A DNA stretch of 64,000 bases from Chitinophaga silvisoli (GTDB taxonomy: Bacteria > Bacteroidota > Bacteroidia > Chitinophagales > Chitinophagaceae): NCBI RefSeq assembly GCF_003412465.1, contig NZ_QTJV01000001.1:62001-126000 (forward strand), given 5' to 3'. The notes under the pieces are model-generated. The model ran no database searches. It saw only the letters and a list, made by a program, of their open reading frames with translations, and was not told the DNA's origin. Made by a program: the position numbers and the translations under genes. This document shows positions 42,491 to 50,558 of the stretch, one piece after another; the first letter of the stretch is position 1, and each line of letters opens with the position of its first letter.

Positions 42491-43626
42491 TTGGAGGTTT
42501 GATTTAAAAATGAAAGAACGGAGTGAATAATGTGATTCAATTGGTCTGCATCCATTTCGGTGTGGATCGGTAAGGAGATCACTTTGGATGTCAGAGAGTC
42601 TGTAATAGGCAGGTTAAAATTAGCGCCGCCAAAATTGGCAAACATCTTTTGCTTGTGAGCAGGTACGGGATAATAAATCATGGCAGGCACATGCTGCTCT
42701 GCTAAATATTGTTGAAGTGCAAGACGGTCAGCACCTTCTATTTGTAAAGTATATTGGTGATATACGTGGTAGCTGTTTTCCGCACGATAAGGAACCGTGA
42801 TCTTAGGATGATTGGCAAATGCGGCATCGTAGGCATCAGCTACCGCACGACGGGCCTTGATATACTCATCCAGCAGGGGGAGCTTGATATTCAATACTAC
42901 AGCCTGAAGGGTGTCCAGGCGGGAATTGATACCCACTATATCATGATAATAACGGGCAGACTGGCCATGGTTTGCGATCATTTTGATCTTCGCAGCCAGG
43001 GCATCATCGTTGGTGAACAGGGCACCACCATCGCCATAGCAACCCAGGTTCTTGGAAGGGAAGAAGGAAGTACAGCCTATCTGACCAATAGCACCGGTTT
43101 TCTTCACAGTGCCGTCAGAGAAGGTGTAAGTACCACCGATTGCCTGGGCATTATCTTCAATAACAGGGATATTATGCTTGCGGGAGATTTCCATGATTGG
43201 CTCCATGTCAGCACTATGGCCATACAGGTGCACAGGAACAATCGCTTTGGTTTTTGGCGTAATTGCTTTTTCCACAGCTACGGGATCCAGACAGAAGGTC
43301 CTGGGATCCACATCTACGAAAACTGGTTTCAGCTGCAGGAGGGCAATTACCTCAGCGGTGGCAATAAATGTAAAGGAGGGAGTAATAACTTCATCGCCAG
43401 GTTGCAGGTCCAGGGCCATGATGGCGATCTGTAATGCATCGGTACCATTGGCACATGGAATTACGTGCTTCACTCCAAGATAGTCTTGCAGGGCCGAAGT
43501 AAACTTCTGTACCGGCGCACCATTAATATAAGCTGCACTTTCTAAAACTTCCGCCATAGCAGCGTCTACCTGCGGTTTTATCTTGTTGTATTGGCGTTTG
43601 AGATCCACCATTTGAATCGGTACCAT
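42487..43626 (-). CDS. DegT/DnrJ/EryC1/StrS-family sugar aminotransferase
   Basis: PLP enzyme of 379 residues that aminates keto-sugar nucleotides. The PLP-binding Lys is K192 in SFFPSKNLGCYGDGG, EDNAQAIGG holds the pyridine-contacting Asp, and HLYGHSADM is typical. The frame extends upstream (M at 43677 and a GTG or TTG near 43707), but the -7 box at 43657-43664 would start transcription near 43650, so ATG 43626 (MVPIQMVDLKRQY) is chosen; this also matches family N-termini. It leads into ugd with a four-base overlap. The amino sugar made is unknown; it probably feeds a surface polysaccharide. Confidence 0.92.
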   Translation of the reverse strand: MVPIQMVDLKRQYNKIKPQVDAAMAEVLESAAYINGAPVQKFTSALQDYLGVKHVIPCANGTDALQIAIMALDLQPGDEVITPSFTFIATAEVIALLQLKPVFVDVDPRTFCLDPVAVEKAITPKTKAIVPVHLYGHSADMEPIMEISRKHNIPVIEDNAQAIGGTYTFSDGTVKKTGAIGQIGCTSFFPSKNLGCYGDGGALFTNDDALAAKIKMIANHGQSARYYHDIVGINSRLDTLQAVVLNIKLPLLDEYIKARRAVADAYDAAFANHPKITVPYRAENSYHVYHQYTLQIEGADRLALQQYLAEQHVPAMIYYPVPAHKQKMFANFGGANFNLPITDSLTSKVISLPIHTEMDADQLNHIIHSVLSFLNQTSK

Positions 43627-43656
43627 GTCTGGGATAGATATTTTGTTTAAAGTGAG

Positions 43657-43664
43657 CAAATTTA
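43657..43664 (-). promoter_or_regulatory. -7 box of the sugar aminotransferase-ugd unit
   Basis: Minus-strand TAAATTTG matches TAnnTTTG. It lies 31 bases before ATG 43626 and inside the longer possible ORF, so it decides the start codon. Confidence 0.6.
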
Positions 43665-43688
43665 CAAATTTTGACATAGGAAGGGCAG

Positions 43689-43696
43689 TATCTTTG
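43689..43696 (+). promoter_or_regulatory. -7 box of the Kdo transferase gene
   Basis: TATCTTTG matches TAnnTTTG, with TTTTG at 43669-43673 as a possible -33 element. It is divergent from, and 25 bases from, the minus-strand box, a compact bidirectional promoter. Confidence 0.6.
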
Positions 43697-43733
43697 CCCC
43701 TGTTCAAAAAATCAGTACAAGTACGTCATCAGA

Positions 43734-44981
43734 ATGCTGGGAAACGCCATATATAATATAGGAATAAGATCATACCGGGCCGGGGTTGGGCTGGCTGCAG
43801 CCACCGGCAATGCCAAGGCTAAACTGTGGATTGATGGCCGTCGCCACTGGCGGGAGCGGATGAAGGAGCACCTGAAAGGAACCGGCCCCCTCATTTGGGT
43901 GCATGCTGCCTCTCTTGGTGAGTTTGAGCAGGGGAGACCTGTGCTGGAAGCCATCCGGGCCCAGTACCCCCATTGCCGTATCCTGCTGACCTTTTATTCC
44001 CCTTCAGGCTACGAGGTACGTAAGAATTACCAGGGAGCTGATTACGTATATTACCTCCCGTTGGATACCGCCCGTAATGCCAGGGACTTTCTGGACATCG
44101 TACGGCCCGGTCTGGTGATTTTTATTAAATATGAGTTTTGGTATCATTTTCTCACTGCCTTGTCCCAAAGGCAGATCCCTGTACTGCTGATTTCTGGCAT
44201 TTTCAGGCCTGATCAATTGTTTTTCAAGCCTTATGGTGGCATGTTCAGGCGGCTGCTCAGGCAGTTTGACTGGATTTTTGTGCAAAACCAGGATTCACTG
44301 GACCTGATCCGGCAGCTGGGCATTGAAAAGGCCGGTCTGGCAGGGGATACCCGTTTTGACAGGGTCTTTGCGCTGCTCCAGGAGCCTGTTGACCTGCCAG
44401 CCATAGATACTTTTATCAATGGTCGAAAGGCGGTGATTGCGGGTAGTACCTGGGAAGCCGATGAGCAGGTGCTGGCCGAATGGTGGAAAGATAATGCAAA
44501 ACCAGACCGCTGCCTGATCCTGGCTCCTCATGAAATTCATGAATCACATATTAAACAGGTCCAGTCATTATTCCCCGGTGCTGTCCGCTATTCTGCAGGA
44601 GGCCAGGGCGATGTATTGATTATTGATAATATCGGTTTATTGTCCCTGTTATACCGGTATGCCCGTGTGACCTTTATTGGCGGTGGCTTTGGGAAAGACG
44701 GCATTCACAATATCCTGGAACCGGCTACTTATAGTAAACCGGTGTTATTCGGTCCTGTATTCCACAAATACCCCGAAGCAGCTGCGTTACTGGCAGCGGG
44801 AGGTGGAGCGACCATTGCTGATGTCAGTGCATTGACGACAGAAATGGAATCTTTACTGGAAGACGATGCCCGTTGGAAAAAAACGGGAGATGCTGCCGGC
44901 CGTTTGGTGGCGGATAATAAAGGTGCTACCGGAAAAATTCTGTCTTATATTCAGGAGAAACGTTTTTTTACCAAGGCATAA
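43734..44981 (+). CDS. waaA: 3-deoxy-D-manno-octulosonic acid transferase
   Basis: Inner-membrane-associated glycosyltransferase that adds Kdo to lipid A precursor. The 415-residue protein has an N-terminal anchor region, then the GT30 N-domain with WVHAASLGEFEQGRPVLE (about residues 55-72, including the catalytic Glu) and IKYEFWYHFLTAL; the C-domain has GSTWEADEQ, LAPHEIHE, and IGGGFGKDGIHNILEPATYSKPV. Family length and order fit. Together with the nucleotide-sugar genes across the shared promoter it marks envelope biogenesis. Its last 31 bases overlap the convergent Pro-rich protein gene. Confidence 0.95.
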   Translation: MLGNAIYNIGIRSYRAGVGLAAATGNAKAKLWIDGRRHWRERMKEHLKGTGPLIWVHAASLGEFEQGRPVLEAIRAQYPHCRILLTFYSPSGYEVRKNYQGADYVYYLPLDTARNARDFLDIVRPGLVIFIKYEFWYHFLTALSQRQIPVLLISGIFRPDQLFFKPYGGMFRRLLRQFDWIFVQNQDSLDLIRQLGIEKAGLAGDTRFDRVFALLQEPVDLPAIDTFINGRKAVIAGSTWEADEQVLAEWWKDNAKPDRCLILAPHEIHESHIKQVQSLFPGAVRYSAGGQGDVLIIDNIGLLSLLYRYARVTFIGGGFGKDGIHNILEPATYSKPVLFGPVFHKYPEAAALLAAGGGATIADVSALTTEMESLLEDDARWKKTGDAAGRLVADNKGATGKILSYIQEKRFFTKA

Positions 44982-46081
44982 AACTGGCGAACGACGCGGT
45001 TATCATCTACCCAACCCTGTCTGATTTTCAACTCTCTTTCTATCCAATATTCTGCATCCTGGATGGATTGCATCTCGTTAATTGTTTTGATCGAGCGCTC
45101 GTAAGTGTCTACGTCACCACGGAACAGTTCCTGGATGAACTGGAATTTGTCATTGATACCGATGGCCTGACGCAGGTCTTTGACTGGCATATCGTTGAAG
45201 CGGTCACCGATTTCAGACTGAGTCTGGCGAAGGCGATCGTTCAGGGAAGGAATATTTTGCGCTACTTTCTGGTTCAGTTCTTTCAGCTCGGAGTGAATGC
45301 CATTGGTTTCAGGCTTTTCAGTTTTTTCGGGTCTGATAGCGCTGACTATAGGCTGGTTAGCGTCGCCGAAGAGGTGGATAAACACGGGTTGTTTATCATC
45401 TTCTTTGGGAGTAGGTGTGGGTTCAGGTGCTGGTGCCGGCTCAGGATTTGGAGCTGGAGGGGGTACCGGCGGCTGGTAGGCAACCGGTGGAGCTGGTGCA
45501 GGTTCAGGTGCCGGGGTGCGATAAGCCCTTAACGCATCCTGTTCATTAGCAGGTGACTGATAAGCTTTCAGTGCTTCTGGCGTAGGTGCGGCTGACTGGT
45601 ATGCTTTCAGTGACTCATGTACAGGAATTGGCGTTGGTGTTTTTTCTGCAGCAGGCTGGATTATATTCGGTGCAGGTGGCTCGAAAGCTGCCGGAGGTTC
45701 TTCCGAAATTGAAGCAGGAATGTCTGCAACAGGTTGATTTACAATTGGTGCAGGCTCAATGATACCTACCGGCTCGGGAGCTGGAGGTTCAGGTTGTTTA
45801 TATTCAGGAGTTGGTATTGATTCAGATGACTTAAATTGCGGGGCGGTTATGTTACCACTGGAATCTACTGTAACTTCCGGTTCAGCTAAGGGAGCTCCCG
45901 GTAAAATCACAGCTATATGACTCTGCCTGCGTTGCATTTCTCTTTCCCGTTCTCTTTCGAGGCTGCGGGCATGAAGAATTTCCGCCTGCAATATCTGCAC
46001 ATAATATGATATGGACTGCAGGGTCGCGCCAGTCGTCTTTAATTCCTGTAACTTGTCAATTAATGCACTTATTTTTTCCAT
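44951..46081 (-). CDS. Pro/Ala-rich repeat protein with conserved C-terminal domain
   Basis: Unknown protein of 376 residues. An N-terminal coiled-coil-like segment (residues 1-52, ending in an ER-rich run) is followed by a Pro/Ala/Glu-rich linker (about 85-226) holding three 13-residue repeats of the pattern xALKAYQSPAxxx at 156-194. A conserved-looking C-terminal domain (about 260-376) begins LNQKVAQNIPSLNDRLR and ends QFYALVKKRFS. It has no signal peptide. The C-terminal domain resembles a Bacteroidota-specific conserved block I know only as uncharacterised. The 3' end overlaps waaA by 31 bases. Confidence 0.75.
   Translation of the reverse strand: MEKISALIDKLQELKTTGATLQSISYYVQILQAEILHARSLEREREREMQRRQSHIAVILPGAPLAEPEVTVDSSGNITAPQFKSSESIPTPEYKQPEPPAPEPVGIIEPAPIVNQPVADIPASISEEPPAAFEPPAPNIIQPAAEKTPTPIPVHESLKAYQSAAPTPEALKAYQSPANEQDALRAYRTPAPEPAPAPPVAYQPPVPPPAPNPEPAPAPEPTPTPKEDDKQPVFIHLFGDANQPIVSAIRPEKTEKPETNGIHSELKELNQKVAQNIPSLNDRLRQTQSEIGDRFNDMPVKDLRQAIGINDKFQFIQELFRGDVDTYERSIKTINEMQSIQDAEYWIERELKIRQGWVDDNRVVRQFYALVKKRFS
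45500..45616 (-). repeat. Three tandem 13-residue repeats in the Pro-rich linker
   Basis: On the minus strand, ESLKAYQSAAPTP, EALKAYQSPANEQ and DALRAYRTPAPEP follow each other directly. The consensus is (E/D)-x-L-(K/R)-A-Y-(Q/R)-(S/T)-(P/A)-A. They sit in a disordered linker and may bind a partner. Confidence 0.85.
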
Positions 46082-46210
46082 AATCGCAAAAAAAAATAAT
46101 TTAATGCAAAATGCGTTCCATGCGTTAATTGTTAACGTAGTCTGGGAGAAATTATTTTATTTGCATGAAGTTATACCATTTTAATTAACTGTAAATCAAA
46201 ATAGTATATT

Positions 46211-46777
46211 ATGTTTATTGAACCTTCTCTTGCAGGAGGGCGAAGGGGTTGGATAGAAGTGATCTGTGGCTCAATGTTTTCTGGAAAAACGGAGGAGTTG
46301 ATCAGGAGATTAAAAAGGGCCCGCATTGCCAATTTGAAAGTCGAAATATTTAAGCCGGTTATTGATACCCGCTACGACGTACAACATATTGTTTCTCACG
46401 ATGAAAGTAGAATAAATAGTACCCCTCTTGAGAATTCTCAGCAGATCCTGTTGCTTGCTCAGGACGTAGATGTCGTAGGTATAGACGAGGCACAATTCTT
46501 TGATGGGGAACTGCCACAGGTATGTGACCAGCTGGCATTGCGTGGTATTCGCGTAATCGTGGCAGGTCTTGACATGGATTACCTGGGCAAGCCATTTGGG
46601 CAGATGCCATTTTTGCTGGCGAAAGCAGATTACATTACCAAGCTGCACGCCATTTGCGTGAAGTGTGGCAATATTGCCAATTATTCCTACCGGAAGTCAG
46701 CCGACAAGCATACCGTATTATTAGGAGAAACGGACCTGTACGAACCCAGGTGCAGGCATTGTTATTATGAAGAGTAG
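46211..46777 (+). CDS. tdk: Thymidine kinase
   Basis: Type II thymidine kinase of the nucleotide salvage pathway. The P-loop GSMFSGKT is at residues 20-27, the catalytic Glu is E93 in DEAQFF, and a four-Cys zinc site is visible: C149 and C152 (CVKC) with C181 and C184 (CRHC). Length, 188 residues, is normal. It is divergent from the Pro-rich gene and convergent with the GtrA-like gene. Confidence 0.97.
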   Translation: MFIEPSLAGGRRGWIEVICGSMFSGKTEELIRRLKRARIANLKVEIFKPVIDTRYDVQHIVSHDESRINSTPLENSQQILLLAQDVDVVGIDEAQFFDGELPQVCDQLALRGIRVIVAGLDMDYLGKPFGQMPFLLAKADYITKLHAICVKCGNIANYSYRKSADKHTVLLGETDLYEPRCRHCYYEE

Positions 46778-46785
46778 TCGGCAGA

Positions 46786-47265
46786 CTACTCTATCGCCTT
46801 TACTTTGAAGGTGAATTTTTTCTGTGTCAGATAGCTGAAGATCACCACGAAGCAGGTAGTCAGTATCTTGGCAGGAGTAGGGTAAAAACCCAGCACATCT
46901 ACAAATAACTTCATGAACCCATAGTTTAGCAGCAGGCAGGTACCTACCAGCATGAAATAGCGCATGAGTTGTACACGACCTCTGAGGTTGGACTCAGAGA
47001 AAACGATGTATTTGCTGAGGAGGAAACCAGTGGGGAACGTAATTGCAAGTGCCATGAATAGGGCAGCGATATGCGCCTGTATAGTAATAAAGGGAAGAAT
47101 TACATCGTGTTCTTTCAGAATGAAGTGGAAGCTGATGAAATATAAGCATATATCCAAGGCCGTATTACCTCCGCCACAAGCGAGGTAGCGGAAGGTTTGA
47201 AAGGGCATCATTTTGGCAAATGGGCGGTAGAAAAATGAAATAACTAATAAAATAAACCGTCTCAT
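46786..47265 (-). CDS. GtrA-family membrane protein
   Basis: Small four-helix membrane protein of 159 residues, of the GtrA/DPMS type that flips or anchors polyprenyl-linked sugars. The segment FQTFRYLACGGGNTALDICLYF (helix 1) and PTGFLLSKYIVF are typical, and the C-terminal end reads SYLTQKKFTFK. The ATG at 47265 follows a run of A residues and a -7 box at 47284-47291. The TTG at 47286 is rejected. Its role probably relates to surface glycan synthesis, as for waaA and the nucleotide-sugar genes. Confidence 0.85.
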   Translation of the reverse strand: MRRFILLVISFFYRPFAKMMPFQTFRYLACGGGNTALDICLYFISFHFILKEHDVILPFITIQAHIAALFMALAITFPTGFLLSKYIVFSESNLRGRVQLMRYFMLVGTCLLLNYGFMKLFVDVLGFYPTPAKILTTCFVVIFSYLTQKKFTFKVKAIE

Positions 47266-47283
47266 AAAAAAAATATACAATAA

Positions 47284-47291
47284 CAAAACTA
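47284..47291 (-). promoter_or_regulatory. Sigma-A -7 box before the GtrA-like gene
   Basis: Minus-strand TAGTTTTG is a TAnnTTTG match, about 19 bases before the ATG at 47265. Confidence 0.55.
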
Positions 47292-47381
47292 GTACGTTTT
47301 ACCGTTACTGTATCGCGCTTTAAAATTATCTTAACAATTAAATGGTTTTCAAGGGGATGGATGAGACGGCCATAAATGCCC

Positions 47382-48857
47382 TCAGCGCCGGGTTTTCCAC
47401 CTGCCAGGGGTCATATTAACCGGTTGCTGACTGGCCTTCCTTTGTTCTTCCTGCCATACCTGTACGGCCAGTAATGCGGCGGCCCGGGCAGCATCCGGAG
47501 AAGGACTTTCCAATGATTGTGGTGTGAAATACTTTCCTATAAAATTGGTGTCGAACTGTCCGTTGATGAATGCGGGTTGTTGTAAAGCCCAGCTACCAAA
47601 AGGTAAGGTGGTCTGAATGCCTTTTACCTGGTATTCGGCGATTGCCCGCAGCAATCTTTCTCTCGCTTCTTCTCTGTCGGTTCCCCAGGCAATGAGCTTG
47701 GCAATCATCGGGTCATAATATATAGGTATATCCATACCTGCTTCATATCCATCATCTACCCTGATACCATATCCTTGTGGCCGTACGTAGGTTTCAAGCG
47801 TACCTGTATCCGGCAGGAAATTGCTGGCGGGGTCTTCCGCACAAATCCTTAACTCAATTGCATGACCATTTATTGTAAGGTCTTCCTGTGAAAAAGCTAA
47901 TTTTTCTCCTCTGGCTACCCTGATTTGTTCTTTTACCAGGTCCAGTCCTGTGATCAGCTCTGTAACCGGGTGTTCTACCTGCAGGCGGGTGTTCATCTCC
48001 AGGAAATAAAACTGCAAATGTTCATCTACCAGGAATTCAACGGTACCTGCACCGTAATAATTACAGGCCCGGGCTACATCCAGGGCACACTTACCCATAG
48101 CGGAGCGGATGTCGGGAGTGAGGCAGGAGGAAGGTGCTTCTTCGATCAATTTCTGGTGACGGCGTTGAATAGAGCATTCACGTTCAAAGAGATATACGTA
48201 ATTGCCATGTTGGTCGCCCAGGATCTGTATTTCAATGTGGCGGGGGGCACCTACATATTTTTCAATGAAAACGGCATCATCGCCGAAGGCGCTCATCGCT
48301 TCACTTTTGGCCAGGCGGATCTGTTCTTCCAGTTCCGGGGCGGCATTCACCACACGCATCCCTTTGCCACCACCGCCGGCGGAAGCTTTGATGAGAATGG
48401 GGAAGCCGGTTTTTTGCACAACTTCCTGTGCTTCTTCGAGGCTGCGCAGGGGAGTTTCAGTACCGGGTACCATAGGTACACCAAACTTTTGAGCGGCTTG
48501 TTTGGCCGCCAGTTTGCTGCCCATCATTTCAATGGCGTAGGCACTGGGGCCTATGAAAGTAATACCGGCAGTCGTCACCGCTTCAGCAAAGCGGGCATTT
48601 TCGCTCAGAAAACCATAACCCGGATGGATGGCATCTGCACCAGATTGCTTTGCTGCTGCTATGATCTTGTCGATTTGCAGGTAGGATTGGCTGGATGGGG
48701 CAGGGCCTATACAAATAGCTTCATCAGCATATTGTACAAAGGGCATGGTCCGGTCAGCTTCAGAAAACACTGCCACAGTGGCAATGCCCATTTCCCGTGC
48801 AGATCGCATAATACGTAGTGCGATTTCGCCGCGATTGGCTACCAGTATTTTTTTCAT
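47382..48857 (-). CDS. accC: Biotin carboxylase subunit of an acyl-CoA carboxylase
   Basis: ATP-grasp enzyme that carboxylates biotin on a carrier protein for acetyl- or propionyl-CoA carboxylation. The protein starts MKKILVANRGEIALRIMR, has the glycine-rich ATP loop KASAGGGGKGMRVV, the MNTRLQVEHPVTE active-site segment and ICAEDP. From ATG 48857 it has 491 residues; the frame extends to 48938 but that part lacks similarity. The C-terminal roughly 40 residues are beyond the usual AccC end and contain no biotinyl-Lys (MKM) motif, so the carrier is encoded elsewhere. Which acyl-CoA is used cannot be told. Confidence 0.92.
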   Translation of the reverse strand: MKKILVANRGEIALRIMRSAREMGIATVAVFSEADRTMPFVQYADEAICIGPAPSSQSYLQIDKIIAAAKQSGADAIHPGYGFLSENARFAEAVTTAGITFIGPSAYAIEMMGSKLAAKQAAQKFGVPMVPGTETPLRSLEEAQEVVQKTGFPILIKASAGGGGKGMRVVNAAPELEEQIRLAKSEAMSAFGDDAVFIEKYVGAPRHIEIQILGDQHGNYVYLFERECSIQRRHQKLIEEAPSSCLTPDIRSAMGKCALDVARACNYYGAGTVEFLVDEHLQFYFLEMNTRLQVEHPVTELITGLDLVKEQIRVARGEKLAFSQEDLTINGHAIELRICAEDPASNFLPDTGTLETYVRPQGYGIRVDDGYEAGMDIPIYYDPMIAKLIAWGTDREEARERLLRAIAEYQVKGIQTTLPFGSWALQQPAFINGQFDTNFIGKYFTPQSLESPSPDAARAAALLAVQVWQEEQRKASQQPVNMTPGRWKTRR

Positions 48858-48873
48858 AAAAGCGAATATAAGG

Positions 48874-48881
48874 TATCTTTG
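48874..48881 (+). promoter_or_regulatory. -7 box immediately before ccmB
   Basis: TATCTTTG, the same box as at 43689, lies only 7 bases before the ccmB ATG. A normal start about 7 bases after the box would give a leaderless or nearly leaderless transcript. Confidence 0.55.
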
Positions 48882-48888
48882 CCCCCTC

Positions 48889-49554
48889 ATGAAATCGACC
48901 GCGTTCCAACAAACGATTACCCTGGTGAAAAAAGACATATTACTGGAATTACGTCAGAAATATGCGCTTTATGGGGTACTGCTTTATATCATTTCTACGG
49001 TATTTGTCATCAACCTGATGATTGGCAAGCCGGAAGAAAAGACCTGGAATGCCCTTTTCTGGGTGGTACAGTTATTTGTATCAGTGAATGCAATTGCCAA
49101 GAGCTTTTTGCAGGAAAGCCGGGGCCGGCTATTGTACTTTTACTCATTGGTGCATCCCCGCAACTTCATCATTGCCAAGCTGATATACAATATTTTGCTG
49201 ATGGCTATCATGAGTGTAATCACCCTGGTTTGCTGTATTCTTTTCATGGGCAATCCTATTGTGAATTTCCCCTATTTCGTAGGAGTTATTATGCTGGGTG
49301 GTCTTAGCCTTTCATTGCTGTTTACCATGCTGGCGGCTATTGCGGCACAGGCTAACCAGAATGCAGCCTTGATGGCAATAATGGGATTCCCTATCATTTT
49401 GCCACTGTTGACCATGTTGTCGAATATAGCCCGTTCTTCTTTTAATATTGTATTTCAGCCCGGTCTGCCTAAGATGTTCCTGATGCTGGGGGCTATGGAT
49501 ATACTCATTGTAGGCTTGTCTCTGATTCTGTTTCCTTTTTTATGGAAGGATTAG
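48889..49554 (+). CDS. ccmB: Heme exporter subunit CcmB
   Basis: Six-helix membrane subunit of the CcmAB ABC exporter used in cytochrome c maturation. The 221-residue protein has LVKKDILLELRQKYALYGVLLY at the start, FLQESRGRLLYFYSLVHPRNFIIAKLIYN (about residues 75-103) and several hydrophobic helices after it. The ATG at 48889 is chosen; the open frame extends to 48745 across the divergent accC gene and is rejected. It is followed 42 bases later by ccmC, and ccmA is not adjacent. The protein is in the inner membrane and works with the CcmC heme-handling protein. Confidence 0.92.
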   Translation: MKSTAFQQTITLVKKDILLELRQKYALYGVLLYIISTVFVINLMIGKPEEKTWNALFWVVQLFVSVNAIAKSFLQESRGRLLYFYSLVHPRNFIIAKLIYNILLMAIMSVITLVCCILFMGNPIVNFPYFVGVIMLGGLSLSLLFTMLAAIAAQANQNAALMAIMGFPIILPLLTMLSNIARSSFNIVFQPGLPKMFLMLGAMDILIVGLSLILFPFLWKD

Positions 49555-49596
49555 AATTTTGTTGTAGGTTTGCCTCTCATTTAGTCCGATAAAACA

Positions 49597-50259
49597 ATGG
49601 CAAAGCACTGGTGGAAAGCTTTAGCGGTAATACTTCTCATATACACTATAATTGCAGGGTTTACAATTGATATTCCCATTATAGGTACAAATCAGCAATC
49701 ATCCCGGGGACTCTTTTTCCACGTACCGATGTGGATGTGCATGTATACCATGTTCAGCATTTCAGTAGCTAATTCCCTGCTCTATCTTACTAAATACGAT
49801 TTAAAAAGAGATGCACTGGCTGGCGCTGCCGGTAGTGTAGGCGTGTTCTTTGGTGTACTGGGTTTTAGTACCGGTACACTGTGGGCGACCTATACCTGGG
49901 GCGGAACAATTACAGGCGATGCCAAACAACAGCTGACTGCTGTTGCTTTGTTGATCTATATGGCTTATCTGGTACTGCGCATGTCCATTCCGGATATCGA
50001 TAAGCGGGCACGTATCTCCGCAGTGTTTAACATTTTCGCATTTGCTTTGTTGATTCCCTTAACATATATCATTCCACGGATGGTGGATTCTCTTCACCCG
50101 GGAGCTGCCGGCTCTCCTACATTTGCCTCAAAAGATACTGATGGCGGTATGAAAGCGGTGCTCTACCCTGCATTCATTGGCTGGGTATTGCTGAGTGTCT
50201 GGATTTATACCCTCGTGGTGCGCTACAAAAAATTGGAGTTAAAAAATATTTTTAAATGA
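49597..50259 (+). CDS. ccmC: Cytochrome c assembly protein CcmC
   Basis: Membrane protein of the heme-handling (HHP/CcsA) family that presents heme to CcmE. The 220-residue protein has about six helices, and the tryptophan-rich motif region reads GTLWATYTWGGTITGDAKQQ (about residues 92-111), the counterpart of the WWGTxWxWD motif. Conserved His candidates are in FFHVPMWMCMY (about 41-51) and DSLHPGAAG (about 163-171). It overlaps the start of ccmD by four bases. The motif departs from the proteobacterial one but is typical for Bacteroidota CcmC. Confidence 0.9.
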   Translation: MAKHWWKALAVILLIYTIIAGFTIDIPIIGTNQQSSRGLFFHVPMWMCMYTMFSISVANSLLYLTKYDLKRDALAGAAGSVGVFFGVLGFSTGTLWATYTWGGTITGDAKQQLTAVALLIYMAYLVLRMSIPDIDKRARISAVFNIFAFALLIPLTYIIPRMVDSLHPGAAGSPTFASKDTDGGMKAVLYPAFIGWVLLSVWIYTLVVRYKKLELKNIFK

Positions 50260-50513
50260 TTAACAAAGCGATTTCTTTCTGCTGTACCTGTTTGTTATTG
50301 TTAGTTTCCCTGCTGACCTTTGGACAAGAGCCGGCATTGCAACAACAGAATACAGAGACTGGACCGGTAAATGAATTTTTTCGTAGCAATGGCAAGATAT
50401 ATGTGGTAGTAGGAGTCCTGCTGATCATTTTTATAGGCATTGTGATTTTTTTGGTGCGCCTGGATCGGAAGATCAGTAAGCTGGAGCGTAGGGAAGGTGT
50501 TGATACCCACTAA
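50256..50513 (+). CDS. ccmD: CcmD-like membrane protein
   Basis: Small membrane protein of 85 residues that helps release heme-loaded CcmE. It has an N-terminal hydrophobic segment (about residues 4-22) that may be a signal peptide (ending TFGQ), a linker with NEFFRSNGKIYVVVGVLLI, and a second helix (about 48-68) followed by a basic stretch RLDRKISKLERR, the CcmD pattern of one helix then a charged cytosolic tail. It overlaps the end of ccmC by four bases, so translation is coupled. Confidence 0.8.
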   Translation: MINKAISFCCTCLLLLVSLLTFGQEPALQQQNTETGPVNEFFRSNGKIYVVVGVLLIIFIGIVIFLVRLDRKISKLERREGVDTH

Positions 50514-50558
50514 GACTTTATTAAGTCCAACTACATATTTATACCAAAACAGTTTTTT

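Noticed and set aside
37615..43626. Complete polysaccharide locus with its own transporters
   Set aside because: Only nucleotide-sugar enzymes are present; no polymerase, glycosyltransferase set or rfbA is in the window.
45500..45616. Repeats that might be a CRISPR-like array
   Set aside because: The repeats are in-frame coding repeats of a Pro-rich protein, with no spacers and no cas genes.
47925..48818. 297-residue open frame on the plus strand
   Set aside because: Antisense to the biotin carboxylase gene; no family features.
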